Source of the DNA: Oscillospiraceae bacterium
GTDB taxonomy: Bacteria > Bacillota > Clostridia > Oscillospirales > Ruminococcaceae
Direction of reading: 5' to 3'
NCBI GenBank assembly: GCA_031282245.1
Contig: JAITEB010000015.1
Span: 62,001 to 126,000 of the forward strand
DNA length: 64,000 nt
Position 1 is the stretch's first letter, and the number at the start of each line of letters is the position of its first letter. The translations under genes were made by a program, and so were the position numbers. Shown here piece after piece: positions 1 through 8,142 of this stretch. The notes under the pieces were generated by a model. That model saw only the letters and a program-made list of their open reading frames with translations. It searched no databases and was not told the DNA's origin.

Positions 1-589
1 AAGTCAGCATCATGGTCAGAATCAGCGCAATCACAAGCAGAAGATAAGTCCCGCTCCTGTCAAGCTTTGAACCGAAGATCACAGGATAATTAGCCTTTTT
101 TCCCTGCATTCCGCCGGTGATTTCTTCCACCTGCTCGAATGTCTTAAGCAGGATTTCCGAAACGCACAGCGTCGCGATCGCCAGATAAATGCCCTCTATC
201 CGGAGGGAAACAAAGCCGATTGCCACGCCGAAAAGCGTCGGAACCGCCACCGCCACAAGCAGCGCTACCCAAAAGCTGAGCTGCAGGTTTTCCGTGAAGA
301 TCGCCGCCAGGTAAGAGCCAAAACCCATAAAACCCGCCGTGCCCAGAGAAATCAGCCCCGAATAGCCCAAAAGCAGGTTAAGCCCAAGCGCCACAACCGC
401 ATATATCAGCACGTTGCCCAAATAGCTGAGAGTGCTTGCTTTCATCAGCCCTGCGGACTGAAGAACCGGGAGCAGCGCCAGCACAGCGCCGAACGCAATA
501 AAACGCAGGTATGTGTTTTTATAAACCGAAAGCGCGAGCGCGCCGCCCTCCTTCAAAAGAGAAGGTGATTTGTTGTTTAATCCGTTCAT
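1..589 (-). CDS. livM: Branched-chain amino acid-type ABC transporter permease LivM (3' part missing)
   Basis: Partial gene: 196 residues are visible and the C-terminus lies beyond base 1. It is one of the two inner-membrane permeases of a Liv-type (HAAT) ABC importer. The visible part has several hydrophobic segments and the LivM hallmark stretch GLNLLLGYSGLISLGTAGFM near residues 60-80, followed by SLRIEGIYLAIATL. The ATG at 589 follows an AAAGGAGGG site, 18 nt after the livH stop, so the two are cotranscribed. Liv systems carry branched amino acids but also short organic acids or amides, so the substrate is open. The ATPases and binding protein are not in the window. Confidence 0.93.
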   Translation of the reverse strand, partial: MNGLNNKSPSLLKEGGALALSVYKNTYLRFIAFGAVLALLPVLQSAGLMKASTLSYLGNVLIYAVVALGLNLLLGYSGLISLGTAGFMGFGSYLAAIFTENLQLSFWVALLVAVAVPTLFGVAIGFVSLRIEGIYLAIATLCVSEILLKTFEQVEEITGGMQGKKANYPVIFGSKLDRSGTYLLLVIALILTMMLT

Positions 590-607
590 GTTTGCGTATC
601 CCTCCTT

Positions 608-1495
608 TTAGACTTTCTTGACAAGCTTTTTGCCGATAAGCCCGTTTGGTCTTATTATCAAAAAGATCAGTATCAGCAAATACAGAATCTGTTCGCCCCA
701 AACGGAACTTACATAGTATCTGAGGAAATTGTTGGCCACGCCCATTATATACGCGCCCAAAACCGGCCCGTAAAAAGTCTGGAAACCGCCAAGCACACAG
801 GCGAACAGCGCGTTCACCTGCACCGCGTTCATAAGAGTCGTCGTAACCGTAGTCGTCGGCGCAATCATCACGCCGGAAAGCAGCCCCAAAACGCCCGCCA
901 ACGCCCACGCAACCATTGTGACGGTTCTGGTGGGAACGCCCATCAGCCGCGCCGTGCTCTCGTTGGAGGCCGTCGTGCGCACGGCAAGCCCCATCTTTGT
1001 CTTTTGCAGAACATAAAACAGCACTATTGTTATAACTATTCCCGTGCAGATATTCAGCAGGGAATTATAGGAAATCGCCACGGAACCGAAAGTCAAATCG
1101 CCGCTTGTGATAAATCGGGGAAGCTGCAGGGGGTCGACGCCGAAAACCATCGGCGCAAAGCCCAGGAAAATCATAATCAGCCCCAGCGTGATGATCTCTT
1201 TTGCGACATGGGAAGCGTTTTTTATCCGCCTTACTATAAAAAAGTCCACCAGAAAACCAAAAGCGATCGCCACGCCGATCCCGGCAAGAGTGCTTGCCCA
1301 AAGCGGCAGAGAATATGAGGTCAGCAGATATGTAACCGCAAATGTGGAAAACATACCCATGGAGCCTTGCGCGAAGTGCATGATAAAGCTGGTCCGGAAA
1401 ACTATAACAATACCCAGCGCGGCAAGCGCATATACGCTTCCGGTTTCAAGGCTTCGCACAAAAAGCTGCAATATAGTTGCCAGTTCGTTGCCCAT
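608..1495 (-). CDS. livH: Branched-chain amino acid-type ABC transporter permease LivH
   Basis: A 295-residue integral membrane protein, full length for LivH. It has about eight hydrophobic segments and the family stretches GSVYALAALGIVIVFRTSFIMHFAQG and GLAVRTTASNESTARLMGVP near residues 165-190. It pairs with LivM downstream. The ATG at 1495 has a GGAGG 13 nt upstream, which is rather far. A promoter (1671-1699) and two copies of the TGACA-N4-TGTCA operator lie upstream, and the third copy serves the divergent acyl-CoA genes. This suggests the transporter imports a substrate of that pathway, which is inference. Confidence 0.94.
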   Translation of the reverse strand: MGNELATILQLFVRSLETGSVYALAALGIVIVFRTSFIMHFAQGSMGMFSTFAVTYLLTSYSLPLWASTLAGIGVAIAFGFLVDFFIVRRIKNASHVAKEIITLGLIMIFLGFAPMVFGVDPLQLPRFITSGDLTFGSVAISYNSLLNICTGIVITIVLFYVLQKTKMGLAVRTTASNESTARLMGVPTRTVTMVAWALAGVLGLLSGVMIAPTTTVTTTLMNAVQVNALFACVLGGFQTFYGPVLGAYIMGVANNFLRYYVSSVWGEQILYLLILIFLIIRPNGLIGKKLVKKV

Positions 1496-1573
1496 AGTGT
1501 AACAAATACCTCCAATTCAGAAATTTTGAGAGGGTTCCGGGGCGGAAAGCGCTTAAAGGCTTTTAACGCTCCA

Positions 1574-1587
1574 TGACAAAGCTGTCA
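1574..1587. promoter_or_regulatory. Operator candidate 1 (TGACA-N4-TGTCA)
   Basis: The sequence TGACAAAGCTGTCA is a perfect 5-bp inverted repeat with a 4-bp spacer. It is the first of three such sites in the livH/KAS III intergenic region and lies about 80 bp upstream of livH, inside its predicted leader. Confidence 0.6.
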
Positions 1588-1597
1588 CTGCTCAATA

Positions 1598-1611
1598 TGA
1601 CATTAACGTCA
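1598..1611. promoter_or_regulatory. Operator candidate 2 (TGACA-N4-CGTCA)
   Basis: The sequence TGACATTAACGTCA has the same spacing as site 1 with one mismatch in the right arm. It starts 24 bp after site 1, so the two are about two helical turns apart on nearly the same face, which would suit cooperative binding of two dimers. Confidence 0.55.
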
Positions 1612-1670
1612 TAGTAACTTACGTTCGTTGCCCCATGCCCCGGAATAGCGGTCAGACTTTGAATACACAT

Positions 1671-1699
1671 ATTATATTCGATAATTTATAAAAACGCAA
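1671..1699 (-). promoter_or_regulatory. Sigma-A promoter of livHM
   Basis: On the minus strand, TTGCGT (-35, 1694-1699) and a perfect TATAAT (-10, 1671-1676) are 17 bp apart. Transcription would start near 1664 and give a leader of about 170 nt that contains two of the three inverted-repeat operators. Confidence 0.65.
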
Positions 1700-1770
1700 T
1701 AGCAAATTTAAAATTTATCTAAAAATATATTTTGTAAAATCTTTTTTTTAGATTTTTTTTCAAAAACCTA

Positions 1771-1799
1771 TTGAATTAAAATTTTATATTTGATATAAT
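1771..1799 (+). promoter_or_regulatory. Sigma-A promoter of the acyl-CoA cluster
   Basis: TTGAAT (1771-1776) and TATAAT (1794-1799) are separated by exactly 17 bp. The predicted start near 1806 places operator site 3 at about +7 to +20, a good position for repression. The untranslated leader to the ATG at 1987 is about 180 nt. Confidence 0.72.
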
Positions 1800-1811
1800 T
1801 TTAATTGGATG

Positions 1812-1825
1812 TGACAATAGTGTCA
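1812..1825. promoter_or_regulatory. Operator candidate 3 (TGACA-N4-TGTCA)
   Basis: The sequence TGACAATAGTGTCA is a perfect inverted repeat that starts about 12 bp after the -10 box of the acyl-CoA promoter. With sites 1 and 2 it ties the transporter and the pathway to one regulator. The TetR protein at 6027-6638 is the nearest candidate, but its own promoter does not carry this motif. Confidence 0.6.
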
Positions 1826-1986
1826 TGTTGCTAAATGACTTATTTATCATACAACCCGTGACTTCTATGCATTAATTTTTTGTTGAAAGCTCAAGCGCAA
1901 GTCTTGTCTTATTCACCAAATATTCAATCTTAAGCCACAAATTACCGCAAAGAATATGCGATTGTAAAGAAAGGAGCTTTTTCACT

Positions 1987-3027
1987 ATGGGTGAGACCAA
2001 TGTCGGAATTCTTGGGTACGGTCTTTATTTTCCCGGGAAACACATCACTGCGGCGGAGATTGCCGAGGCCACAAAAGGCGTGTGGACGGAAAGCGCCGTT
2101 ATCAACAAGCTGGGCATTGTCCAAAAGACTGTGCCCGGACCGGAGGACGGCACACAGGAAATGGGGGCAAAAGCCGCGCTGGATGCGCTGAAGCGCACCG
2201 GGCTGGACCCTAAGGAAATCGACGTTATTATCTGCGTTGGCGAAGAATGGAAAGAGTACCCGCTTACCACTTCGGCAATGTACATCCAGGACAGGATAGG
2301 AGCTGTCAACGCATGGGGGATAGACGTTGCAAACCGCTGCTGCACAACCTGTTCGGCCATCAAAATGGCAAAAGACATACTTATTGCCGATGATGAAATC
2401 AATACGGTTTTGATTGCCGGGGGATATCGCAACGGGGATTTTGTCGATTACGCCGACAAGGCCATGAGCATGATGTACAATCTGGCGGCGGGCGGCGGCG
2501 CGCTTATACTTCAGAAAAATCTGGGCAGGAACCTTGTTTTGGGCTCTCATATTATGGCCGACGGAAGCTTTGCGCGGGACGCCGGTGTGGAAATCGGCGG
2601 AATCGCGAAGCCGTTCACTCCTGATAATATAGAAGAAGGGTATAAGTCGCTGCGCATTATGAACCCCGAGCATATGAAGTCCGGCCTGAACGCCGTCAGC
2701 ATCAAAAACTGGTATCACTGCATAGACGAAAGTCTCCGCAAAAGCGGCGGGCTTACCCGCAAGGATATAGGCTATCTGGCAATTCTGCACTTTAAGCGCA
2801 GTCAGCATGTAACTATGCTTGCGGAGCTTGGGCTTGCGCCGGAACAGACGATATATCTTGAGGATTACGGGCATGTGGGGCAGGTCGACCAGATTCTGTC
2901 TCTGTCGCTGGGGCTGGAGCAGGGCAAAATCAAGGACGGCACAGTCGTTACAATGATTGCCGCCGGAATCGGGTATGTCTGGGCTTCCACCTGTGTCCGC
3001 TGGGGAGGAGAAAACGCAGATGTTTGA
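1987..3027 (+). CDS. KAS III-like 3-oxoacyl synthase (thiolase superfamily)
   Basis: A 346-residue condensing enzyme of the FabH/HMG-CoA synthase type, normal length. The nucleophile is probably Cys118 in DVANRCCTTCSAI, and the general base His268 lies in LAILHFKRSQH. The usual third residue Asn (YGNTS in FabH) is replaced by His296 in DYGHVGQVD, so the triad reads Cys-His-His. Such enzymes make or break a C-C bond between acyl thioesters; the substrate is unknown. The ATG follows AAAGGAGC. It is first in the cluster and its last 8 bp overlap the CoA-transferase. It has no ACP neighbour, so CoA thioesters are more likely partners. Confidence 0.85.
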   Translation: MGETNVGILGYGLYFPGKHITAAEIAEATKGVWTESAVINKLGIVQKTVPGPEDGTQEMGAKAALDALKRTGLDPKEIDVIICVGEEWKEYPLTTSAMYIQDRIGAVNAWGIDVANRCCTTCSAIKMAKDILIADDEINTVLIAGGYRNGDFVDYADKAMSMMYNLAAGGGALILQKNLGRNLVLGSHIMADGSFARDAGVEIGGIAKPFTPDNIEEGYKSLRIMNPEHMKSGLNAVSIKNWYHCIDESLRKSGGLTRKDIGYLAILHFKRSQHVTMLAELGLAPEQTIYLEDYGHVGQVDQILSLSLGLEQGKIKDGTVVTMIAAGIGYVWASTCVRWGGENADV

Positions 3028-4333
3028 TTACAGCGCAAAAAAAATCACAGTCGAGCAGGCGCTCGCCATGGTGAAAAGCGGCGACAATGTGACCGTCGGT
3101 ATGGCCGGCGCCGAACCTAAAGAATTTCTGGGCAAGCTGCACACTATCGCCGACCGTGTGGAGGACGTCACAATTACGAGCTGCCTTTCGACCGCGCCGG
3201 GAGAATACCTCTCTGAAAAATACCTGGAAAAGGCGTTCAAGCTGGATAGCTGGTTCTATTCGCCGCCGCTGCGAAAACTTAATAAAACCGGCAGGGTTTC
3301 GTTTATCCCCAACCATCTGCACTTTGCGGGAAGCAAGCGCAATTTTTACAAAAAGGCGGATATTTTCGTCTGTTCGGCCGCCATGCCCGAGGAAAGCGGC
3401 AGGATTCGCTTCAGCTGCGGCAATGTCTATGAAGAAGAAGTCGCAAAGCTTGCCGATATAGTTATTCTGGAAATCAGCCCCAATATCCCTCACAGTTTCG
3501 GGGACAACTATCTTGAGTGGGACGATATAGATTATGTGGTGGAGAGCGACTATTATCTGCCCGAAATCCCGGATATCGCCCCCAACGAAAAAGACTTGGC
3601 GATCGGCAGGCTTATCGCCGAGCACATCAGCGACGGCGACTGCGTTCAGGTCGGTATCGGAGGAATTCCCAACGCCGTCTGCGCTTCACTTTATGACAAA
3701 AAAGATTTGGGAATTCACACCGAGATGATGACGACGGGCATTATGCGCCTTATGAAAGCGGGCGTCGTCAACGGAAGCAAAAAACAAATGGACGTTGGAA
3801 AAGTCGTGTGCGCTTTTGCTCTGGGCAGCCAGGAAATGTACGAGTTTATGCATGAGCACCCCGATATACTTGTCAAGCGCGGGAATTGGGTTAACGATCC
3901 CTACGCTATCGCCCAAAACGACAATCAGGTCAGTATTAATACTTCTGTCGAAGTGGATTTAACTGGCCAATGCTGCAGCGAAAGCGTCGGACCCGCGCAG
4001 ATTTCCGGCACGGGCGGCCAGAGCGACACCGCCGTGGGCGCACAGAACAGCAAAAACGGCAGGAGCTTTATCGCCCTGTACAGCACGGCAATGGTTAGAA
4101 ACCCGGAAACGGGAATAAAAGAGGAAGTCAGCAAGATTGTGCCCATGCTCCGTCAGGGAGCGGCTGTTTCCCTCAGCAGAAACGATGTTGACTGGGTTGT
4201 GACCGAATACGGGGCTGTAAATCTCCGCGGCACGTCCGTCCGCGACAGGGCGGAGCTTTTGATTTCCATTGCGCACCCGAAGTTCCGCGAGGAGCTTCGC
4301 GCGGCGGCGCGGGAACTGTTGTTCTGGGTGTAA
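3020..4333 (+). CDS. Acetyl-CoA hydrolase/transferase family CoA-transferase
   Basis: A 437-residue protein of the 4-hydroxybutyrate/butyrate:acetate CoA-transferase family, which is usually about 430-440 residues. Visible signatures are the CoA-binding VGIGGIPNAV (211-220), GIHTEM with Glu235 at the expected catalytic-glutamate position, SVEVDLTGQ (309-317) and a C-terminal EYGAVNLRGTSVRDRAELLI. It would move CoA between acetate and the pathway acyl group. The start at 3020 is chosen because GGAGGAG lies 9 nt upstream; a longer frame to 2957 would run far into the KAS III gene. The ATGTTTGA overlap implies translational coupling. Confidence 0.9.
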   Translation: MFDYSAKKITVEQALAMVKSGDNVTVGMAGAEPKEFLGKLHTIADRVEDVTITSCLSTAPGEYLSEKYLEKAFKLDSWFYSPPLRKLNKTGRVSFIPNHLHFAGSKRNFYKKADIFVCSAAMPEESGRIRFSCGNVYEEEVAKLADIVILEISPNIPHSFGDNYLEWDDIDYVVESDYYLPEIPDIAPNEKDLAIGRLIAEHISDGDCVQVGIGGIPNAVCASLYDKKDLGIHTEMMTTGIMRLMKAGVVNGSKKQMDVGKVVCAFALGSQEMYEFMHEHPDILVKRGNWVNDPYAIAQNDNQVSINTSVEVDLTGQCCSESVGPAQISGTGGQSDTAVGAQNSKNGRSFIALYSTAMVRNPETGIKEEVSKIVPMLRQGAAVSLSRNDVDWVVTEYGAVNLRGTSVRDRAELLISIAHPKFREELRAAARELLFWV

Positions 4334-4393
4334 GTTTTTAAATTCGCAGGGGCGGCGGGTTGCCGCAATCTTAAAATAAAAGGAGTGAATTCT

Positions 4394-5209
4394 TTGCCGG
4401 AGTTTGCTTATAACGGGAAAAGCGTTTATTATGAAGAGCACGGTGAGGGCGAGCCGCTTTTGATATTAAACGGGATTTTTATGAGCTGCGCTTCCTGGAT
4501 GGCGTTTATACCGTCTTTTTCGGAAAAAAACAGGCTGATTCTTCTGGATTTTCCCGATCAGGGCAGAAGCGCGAAGCTGGATTTTGAATACACGCAGGAC
4601 ATGCAGGCGGAAATCGTCCTTGCTTTGCTGGACAAACTGGGACTGGAAAGCGTCAACCTGATGGGCATCAGCTACGGCGGCGAAGTCGCGGTAAAATTTG
4701 CGGCGAAAAACCCCGCGCGCGCGAAAAAACTGATTTTGTCCAACACGTCGGCCAGCACTTCAAGCTGGCTGCGCGATATAGGACATTCCTGGGAGTATGC
4801 CTATAAGAGCTGCGACGGGCACCAGTTTTTCAAGACCTGCATACCGATTGTTTATTCGCCGCAGTTCTACGAGAAAAACTACGCTTGGCTCAGCGCGCGC
4901 GAGGATTTGTTTGTGAAGCTGTTCACGCCGGATGTTTACGACGCTTTCGGGAGACTGACCCGCAGCGCGGAGACCTACGACGAGCGGGAAAATCTGGGCA
5001 AAATCACGGCGAAAACGCTTGTTATCTCGTCCGAATATGATTTCGTGACGCCGCTGTACCAGCAGAAAGAGCTTGCGGAGGCCATTCCCGGCGCCGGACA
5101 CGTGATAATCCAGGACGCCGGGCATGCCGTCATGTACGAGAAGCCGAACGAATTTGCTTCTCTTGTGCTGGGCTTTGTCAACAGCGACCTTAATATACCC
5201 GTCATGTAA
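4394..5209 (+). CDS. Alpha/beta hydrolase, paralogue 1
   Basis: A 271-residue alpha/beta-hydrolase-fold protein. The nucleophile elbow is GISYGG with Ser93, a late acid is in SEYDFVTP and the catalytic His in QDAGHAVM. The chosen start is TTG at 4394, 8 nt after AAAGGAG; an in-frame GTG at 4385 lies within the Shine-Dalgarno itself. The start MPEF matches the MPDF start of the paralogue at 8596, which supports both choices. It could be a thioesterase, esterase, lactonase or C-C hydrolase; the sequence does not decide. It sits between CoA-transferase and reductase genes. Confidence 0.85.
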   Translation: MPEFAYNGKSVYYEEHGEGEPLLILNGIFMSCASWMAFIPSFSEKNRLILLDFPDQGRSAKLDFEYTQDMQAEIVLALLDKLGLESVNLMGISYGGEVAVKFAAKNPARAKKLILSNTSASTSSWLRDIGHSWEYAYKSCDGHQFFKTCIPIVYSPQFYEKNYAWLSAREDLFVKLFTPDVYDAFGRLTRSAETYDERENLGKITAKTLVISSEYDFVTPLYQQKELAEAIPGAGHVIIQDAGHAVMYEKPNEFASLVLGFVNSDLNIPVM

Positions 5210-5254
5210 GTAATTTCATGATTGCAGGATAAAATACCAAGGAGGAAAGTCTAA

Positions 5255-5980
5255 ATGTCAAACCGTCTTGAAGGAAAAATCGCCCTTGTCACAGGGGGCT
5301 CCGCCGGAATCGGCGCGGAATGCTGTAAACGCTTCGCCGCGGAAGGCGCGAAAGTCGTCGCGGGCGATATGAACCCGCTCTCTTACGAAGCCGAAAACGT
5401 TGAGTATATCAAACTAAACGTTACCGACACCGCAAACTGTCAGCAGGTCGTCGACGAAATCATCGCAAAGCACGGCAAAATCGACATACTCGTGAACAAC
5501 GCGGGAATCACCCGCGACGCGCTCGTCCAGAAAATGACCGACGCAATGTGGGACGCGGTTATCAATGTGAATCTCAAAGGCGTTTTTAACACAACACGCA
5601 TTATCGGGCCTATTATGATGCAGAACGGCTATGGCTCTATTATCAATATTTCTTCTGTTGTGGGCGAATACGGCAATATCGGCCAGACGAACTACGCCGC
5701 CACGAAAGCCGGCGTTATCGGCATGACCAAAACTTGGGCGAAAGAATTTGCCCGCAAAGGCGCGAATGTCCGCACAAACGCCATTGCTCCCGGCTATGTC
5801 ATGACCGATATATTAAAAACCGTCCCGCAGGAGCTGCTTGACAAATTCGCCGCGCTGACTATGCTCGGGCGTCTTGGTCAGCCGGAGGAAATAGCCAACG
5901 CCGCGCTTTTCCTTGCCAGCGCCGAGTCCAGCTACGTCACCGGCCATGTTCTCAGCGTAAACGGCGGTATGCGCCTGTAA
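5255..5980 (+). CDS. fabG: FabG/PhaB-type 3-oxoacyl reductase (SDR)
   Basis: A 241-residue classical short-chain dehydrogenase. It has the TGGSAGIG nucleotide loop (13-20), NNAG (81-84), catalytic Ser134, Tyr147 and Lys151 (NYAATKAG), and the FabG-like end VTGHVLSVNGGMRL. Asp38 at the end of beta-2 (AGDMN) is usually taken as favouring NADH over NADPH, which would suit a fermentative role; this is inference. With a MaoC hydratase and no crotonase/Hbd pair in the cluster, it probably reduces acetoacetyl-CoA or longer 3-oxoacyl-CoA to the (R)-alcohol. AAGGAGG lies upstream of the ATG. Confidence 0.9.
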   Translation: MSNRLEGKIALVTGGSAGIGAECCKRFAAEGAKVVAGDMNPLSYEAENVEYIKLNVTDTANCQQVVDEIIAKHGKIDILVNNAGITRDALVQKMTDAMWDAVINVNLKGVFNTTRIIGPIMMQNGYGSIINISSVVGEYGNIGQTNYAATKAGVIGMTKTWAKEFARKGANVRTNAIAPGYVMTDILKTVPQELLDKFAALTMLGRLGQPEEIANAALFLASAESSYVTGHVLSVNGGMRL

Positions 5981-5995
5981 TAAACCTGGCGACGA

Positions 5996-6017
5996 GGCGG
6001 GCGGCTTGCCGCCCGCC
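5996..6017. terminator. GC-rich hairpin between convergent fabG and tetR
   Basis: A perfect 10-bp stem (GGCGGGCGGC/GCCGCCCGCC) with a 2-nt loop fills the gap between the convergent ends. There is no following T-run, so it may slow polymerase from both sides rather than act as a classical terminator. Confidence 0.5.
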
Positions 6018-6026
6018 GGAACTGCG

Positions 6027-6638
6027 CTACGCGTTTATCCCGTGTTCAAGTATATAGAAAGTCTCCTGCGCGTGCTGCTTGATGTTGCTGATTGAAAGCT
6101 GATTCGCCACACTTTGGAAAATAAAGACATCCGTCACAAAGTGCACGCACAAGTCGGCCAAAGAGCCGGAGCTTATATTCTTGGAAATAATGCCTCTTTC
6201 TTTGTCAAATTCAATGGCCACCAGAAAAGTGTCGCGGTACTGCATCTGGATTTTCTGGATAAGCCGCCGCGAGACGCCGTGGGCGTGGGCGTAAAGCTGT
6301 TTTCCAAGTTCGATATGGGGCGGGTTTTTCAGCAGGTATTCGCTGTCCCGAAGGTAAAATTCTTCAAAAAATTTGATGAACGGCGCCTTTTTGTAATTTG
6401 CGTACGCAGGTTTTACGTATTCGGCGCGATCCGCGCGCAGCGTCTCAAAGATATAAATATACATGTCTTCTTTGTTGGGGAAGTATTGGTATAAACTGCC
6501 TCGGGAAATTCCCGCCGCGCTGATGATATTGGCCAGGTTCGCCTGCTGAACATTGCGTTTGCCGAATTCTTCTATTGCCGCGCGCAGGATTCTGCCCTGT
6601 TTTTCCTCCGGCAGATTAAGAAAAGTTTGTGTTGGCAT
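6027..6638 (-). CDS. TetR/AcrR family regulator
   Basis: A 203-residue protein with an N-terminal TetR helix-turn-helix (about residues 14-58, with ISRGSLYQYFPNKEDMYIYIF as recognition helix and next helix) and a divergent helical ligand domain. Its place inside the acyl-CoA cluster, divergent from the thiolase gene, suggests an acyl-CoA-responsive repressor like FadR or FapR-type systems. The ATG at 6638 follows GGAGGAG. A TGAAATGA/TCATTTCA repeat spans its own promoter and may be its autoregulatory operator. Whether it also binds the TGACA sites upstream of the cluster is unknown. Confidence 0.88.
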   Translation of the reverse strand: MPTQTFLNLPEEKQGRILRAAIEEFGKRNVQQANLANIISAAGISRGSLYQYFPNKEDMYIYIFETLRADRAEYVKPAYANYKKAPFIKFFEEFYLRDSEYLLKNPPHIELGKQLYAHAHGVSRRLIQKIQMQYRDTFLVAIEFDKERGIISKNISSGSLADLCVHFVTDVFIFQSVANQLSISNIKQHAQETFYILEHGINA

Positions 6639-6677
6639 ATACTGTTTTCATCTCCTCCAAAAATCGTGTATTTTGCC

Positions 6678-6712
6678 TGAAATGAGTATAACATAAGTTT
6701 TTAATCATTTCA
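6678..6712. promoter_or_regulatory. Long-spaced inverted repeat over the tetR promoter
   Basis: The arms TGAAATGA (6678-6685) and TCATTTCA (6705-6712) are perfect inverted copies with a 19-bp spacer. One overlaps the -10 and the other the -35 of the tetR promoter, so a bound repressor would block tetR and could affect the divergent thiolase operon. Confidence 0.45.
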
Positions 6713-6713
6713 A
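6685..6713 (-). promoter_or_regulatory. Promoter of the tetR gene
   Basis: On the minus strand TTGAAA (6708-6713) and TATACT (6685-6690) are 17 bp apart. The two arms of the surrounding inverted repeat cover the -35 and the -10 box. Confidence 0.6.
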
Positions 6714-6745
6714 CCTGTCAAATTATTCCGGAAGAAGGTCTTTTT

Positions 6746-7948
6746 ATGCAAAAAGTATATATCGCCGCCGCCCGAAGAACCGCAACGGGAAGCTTTAACG
6801 GTTCCCTGTCGGCAATACCCGCGGCAAATTTTGCCGCCGAAGTCGTGAAAGATATTCTGGCTTCGTCAAAAATTCCCGCCGCCGATGTTTCAGAGCTTAT
6901 CTGCGGCAATATTTTACAGGCCGGAGCCGGCCAGGGTCCCGGCCGGCAGGTTGCCATCAAAGCGGGAATTCCCTGCGAAGTTCCCGCGCACAGTTTGAAC
7001 ATGCTCTGCGGAAGCGGCATGAAAGCCGTCATCAGCGCCGCCCTCTCGATAAGGGCCGGGTTTGGCGAGGTTTATATCGCGGGCGGCATGGAGAACATGA
7101 GCATTGCGCCCTATGTGATTCCCGGGGCGCGGCAGGGGCTGCGTCTTGGCAATGCCGAGATTATCGATCACACTGTTTATGACGCGCTGACGGACGCTTT
7201 CGAGGGCATTCACATGGGCATAACCGCCGAGAACATCGCCGCAAAGTATGGCATAAGCCGCGAAGCGCAGGACGAGTTTGCCATTAAATCTCAGGAAAAA
7301 GCGATAGCCGCCGTGGATTCCGGGAAGTTCAAAGACGAAATAGTGCCGATTATAATAAAACAGAAAAAGAGCGAGTTTGTTTTTGACGCGGACGAATACC
7401 CCAACCGCAGAACCAGCCTTGAGAAGCTGGCCGCGCTCCGCCCGGCCTTCAGGAAGGGCGGCACGGTTACAGCCGGGAACGCTTCCGGGATCAACGACGG
7501 CGCGGCTTTTCTGCTGGTCGTCAGCGAGGCCGCGCTGGAAAAATATTCTCTTGAGCCTTTGGTCGAGGTTATTGGGCTTGGGCAGGGCGGCGTCGAGCCG
7601 TCGCTGATGGGTCTTGGGCCTGTGCCGGCCGTTCGCAACGCCCTTGCGATGGCGGGCATGAAGCTTGCCGACATGGACGTGCTGGAACTCAACGAAGCTT
7701 TTGCGGCGCAGTCTCTTGGCGTTTTAAAGCTGCTTTCGGAGGAGCACGGCCTTTCTCAGGAAGAAATTCTTGCCAAAACAAACCTCCAGGGCGGCGCGAT
7801 CGCCCTTGGGCATCCGGTGGGCGCTTCCGGGGCAAGAATTACGGTCACGCTTGTGCACCTTATGCTCCGCGAAGGCTTCAAATATGGCCTTGCGTCGCTG
7901 TGCATAGGCGGCGGAATGGGCACGGCGCTTATTCTGCGCCGTGTATAA
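6746..7948 (+). CDS. Acetyl-CoA acetyltransferase (thiolase)
   Basis: A 400-residue biosynthetic-type thiolase of normal length. The nucleophile Cys88 is in LNMLCGSGMKAV, His356 in ALGHPVGASGAR and the second Cys386 in CIGGGMGTALIL; NEAFAAQ is also present. It condenses two acetyl-CoA to acetoacetyl-CoA, or extends an acyl-CoA by C2, and so gives the entry or elongation step of the pathway. GAAGG lies before the ATG. It is divergent from tetR and is followed by 222 bp containing a hairpin before the maoC unit. Confidence 0.95.
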   Translation: MQKVYIAAARRTATGSFNGSLSAIPAANFAAEVVKDILASSKIPAADVSELICGNILQAGAGQGPGRQVAIKAGIPCEVPAHSLNMLCGSGMKAVISAALSIRAGFGEVYIAGGMENMSIAPYVIPGARQGLRLGNAEIIDHTVYDALTDAFEGIHMGITAENIAAKYGISREAQDEFAIKSQEKAIAAVDSGKFKDEIVPIIIKQKKSEFVFDADEYPNRRTSLEKLAALRPAFRKGGTVTAGNASGINDGAAFLLVVSEAALEKYSLEPLVEVIGLGQGGVEPSLMGLGPVPAVRNALAMAGMKLADMDVLELNEAFAAQSLGVLKLLSEEHGLSQEEILAKTNLQGGAIALGHPVGASGARITVTLVHLMLREGFKYGLASLCIGGGMGTALILRRV

Positions 7949-8042
7949 GCGCAAAGCCATTGTTTTTACTGTTTGTGTGCGAGGGGCATTAACTCTGCCC
8001 ATAAAAAATTTTTGTGCCTCCTAAATTTGGAACGCCGCAGAT

Positions 8043-8090
8043 CACAGAAGCGGCGGAGCAAAATCTACCGCTTCTGTGGCAGGTGTTTTT
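8043..8090 (+). terminator. Hairpin with T-run between thiolase and maoC
   Basis: A perfect 11-bp stem (8043-8053 with 8068-8078, CACAGAAGCGG/CCGCTTCTGTG) is followed a few bases later by TTTTT (8086-8090). It probably ends or attenuates the thiolase transcript. Confidence 0.55.
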
Positions 8091-8136
8091 CCGGGGCGAC
8101 GCTATTATTAAATTTTCCTGCGCGAAAGTATATTAA

Positions 8137-8142
8137 TATAAT
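8137..8142 (+). promoter_or_regulatory. Possible -10 box before maoC
   Basis: A perfect TATAAT lies 29 bp before the maoC start, with only a weak -35 (TTTCCT) 17 bp upstream. With the hairpin just before it, this suggests that maoC-etfA can be transcribed as a separate unit. Confidence 0.35.

Noticed and set aside
1942..2874. A 310-codon minus-strand frame opposite the KAS III-like gene
   Set aside because: The opposite strand encodes a protein with full family motifs; the antisense product has none.
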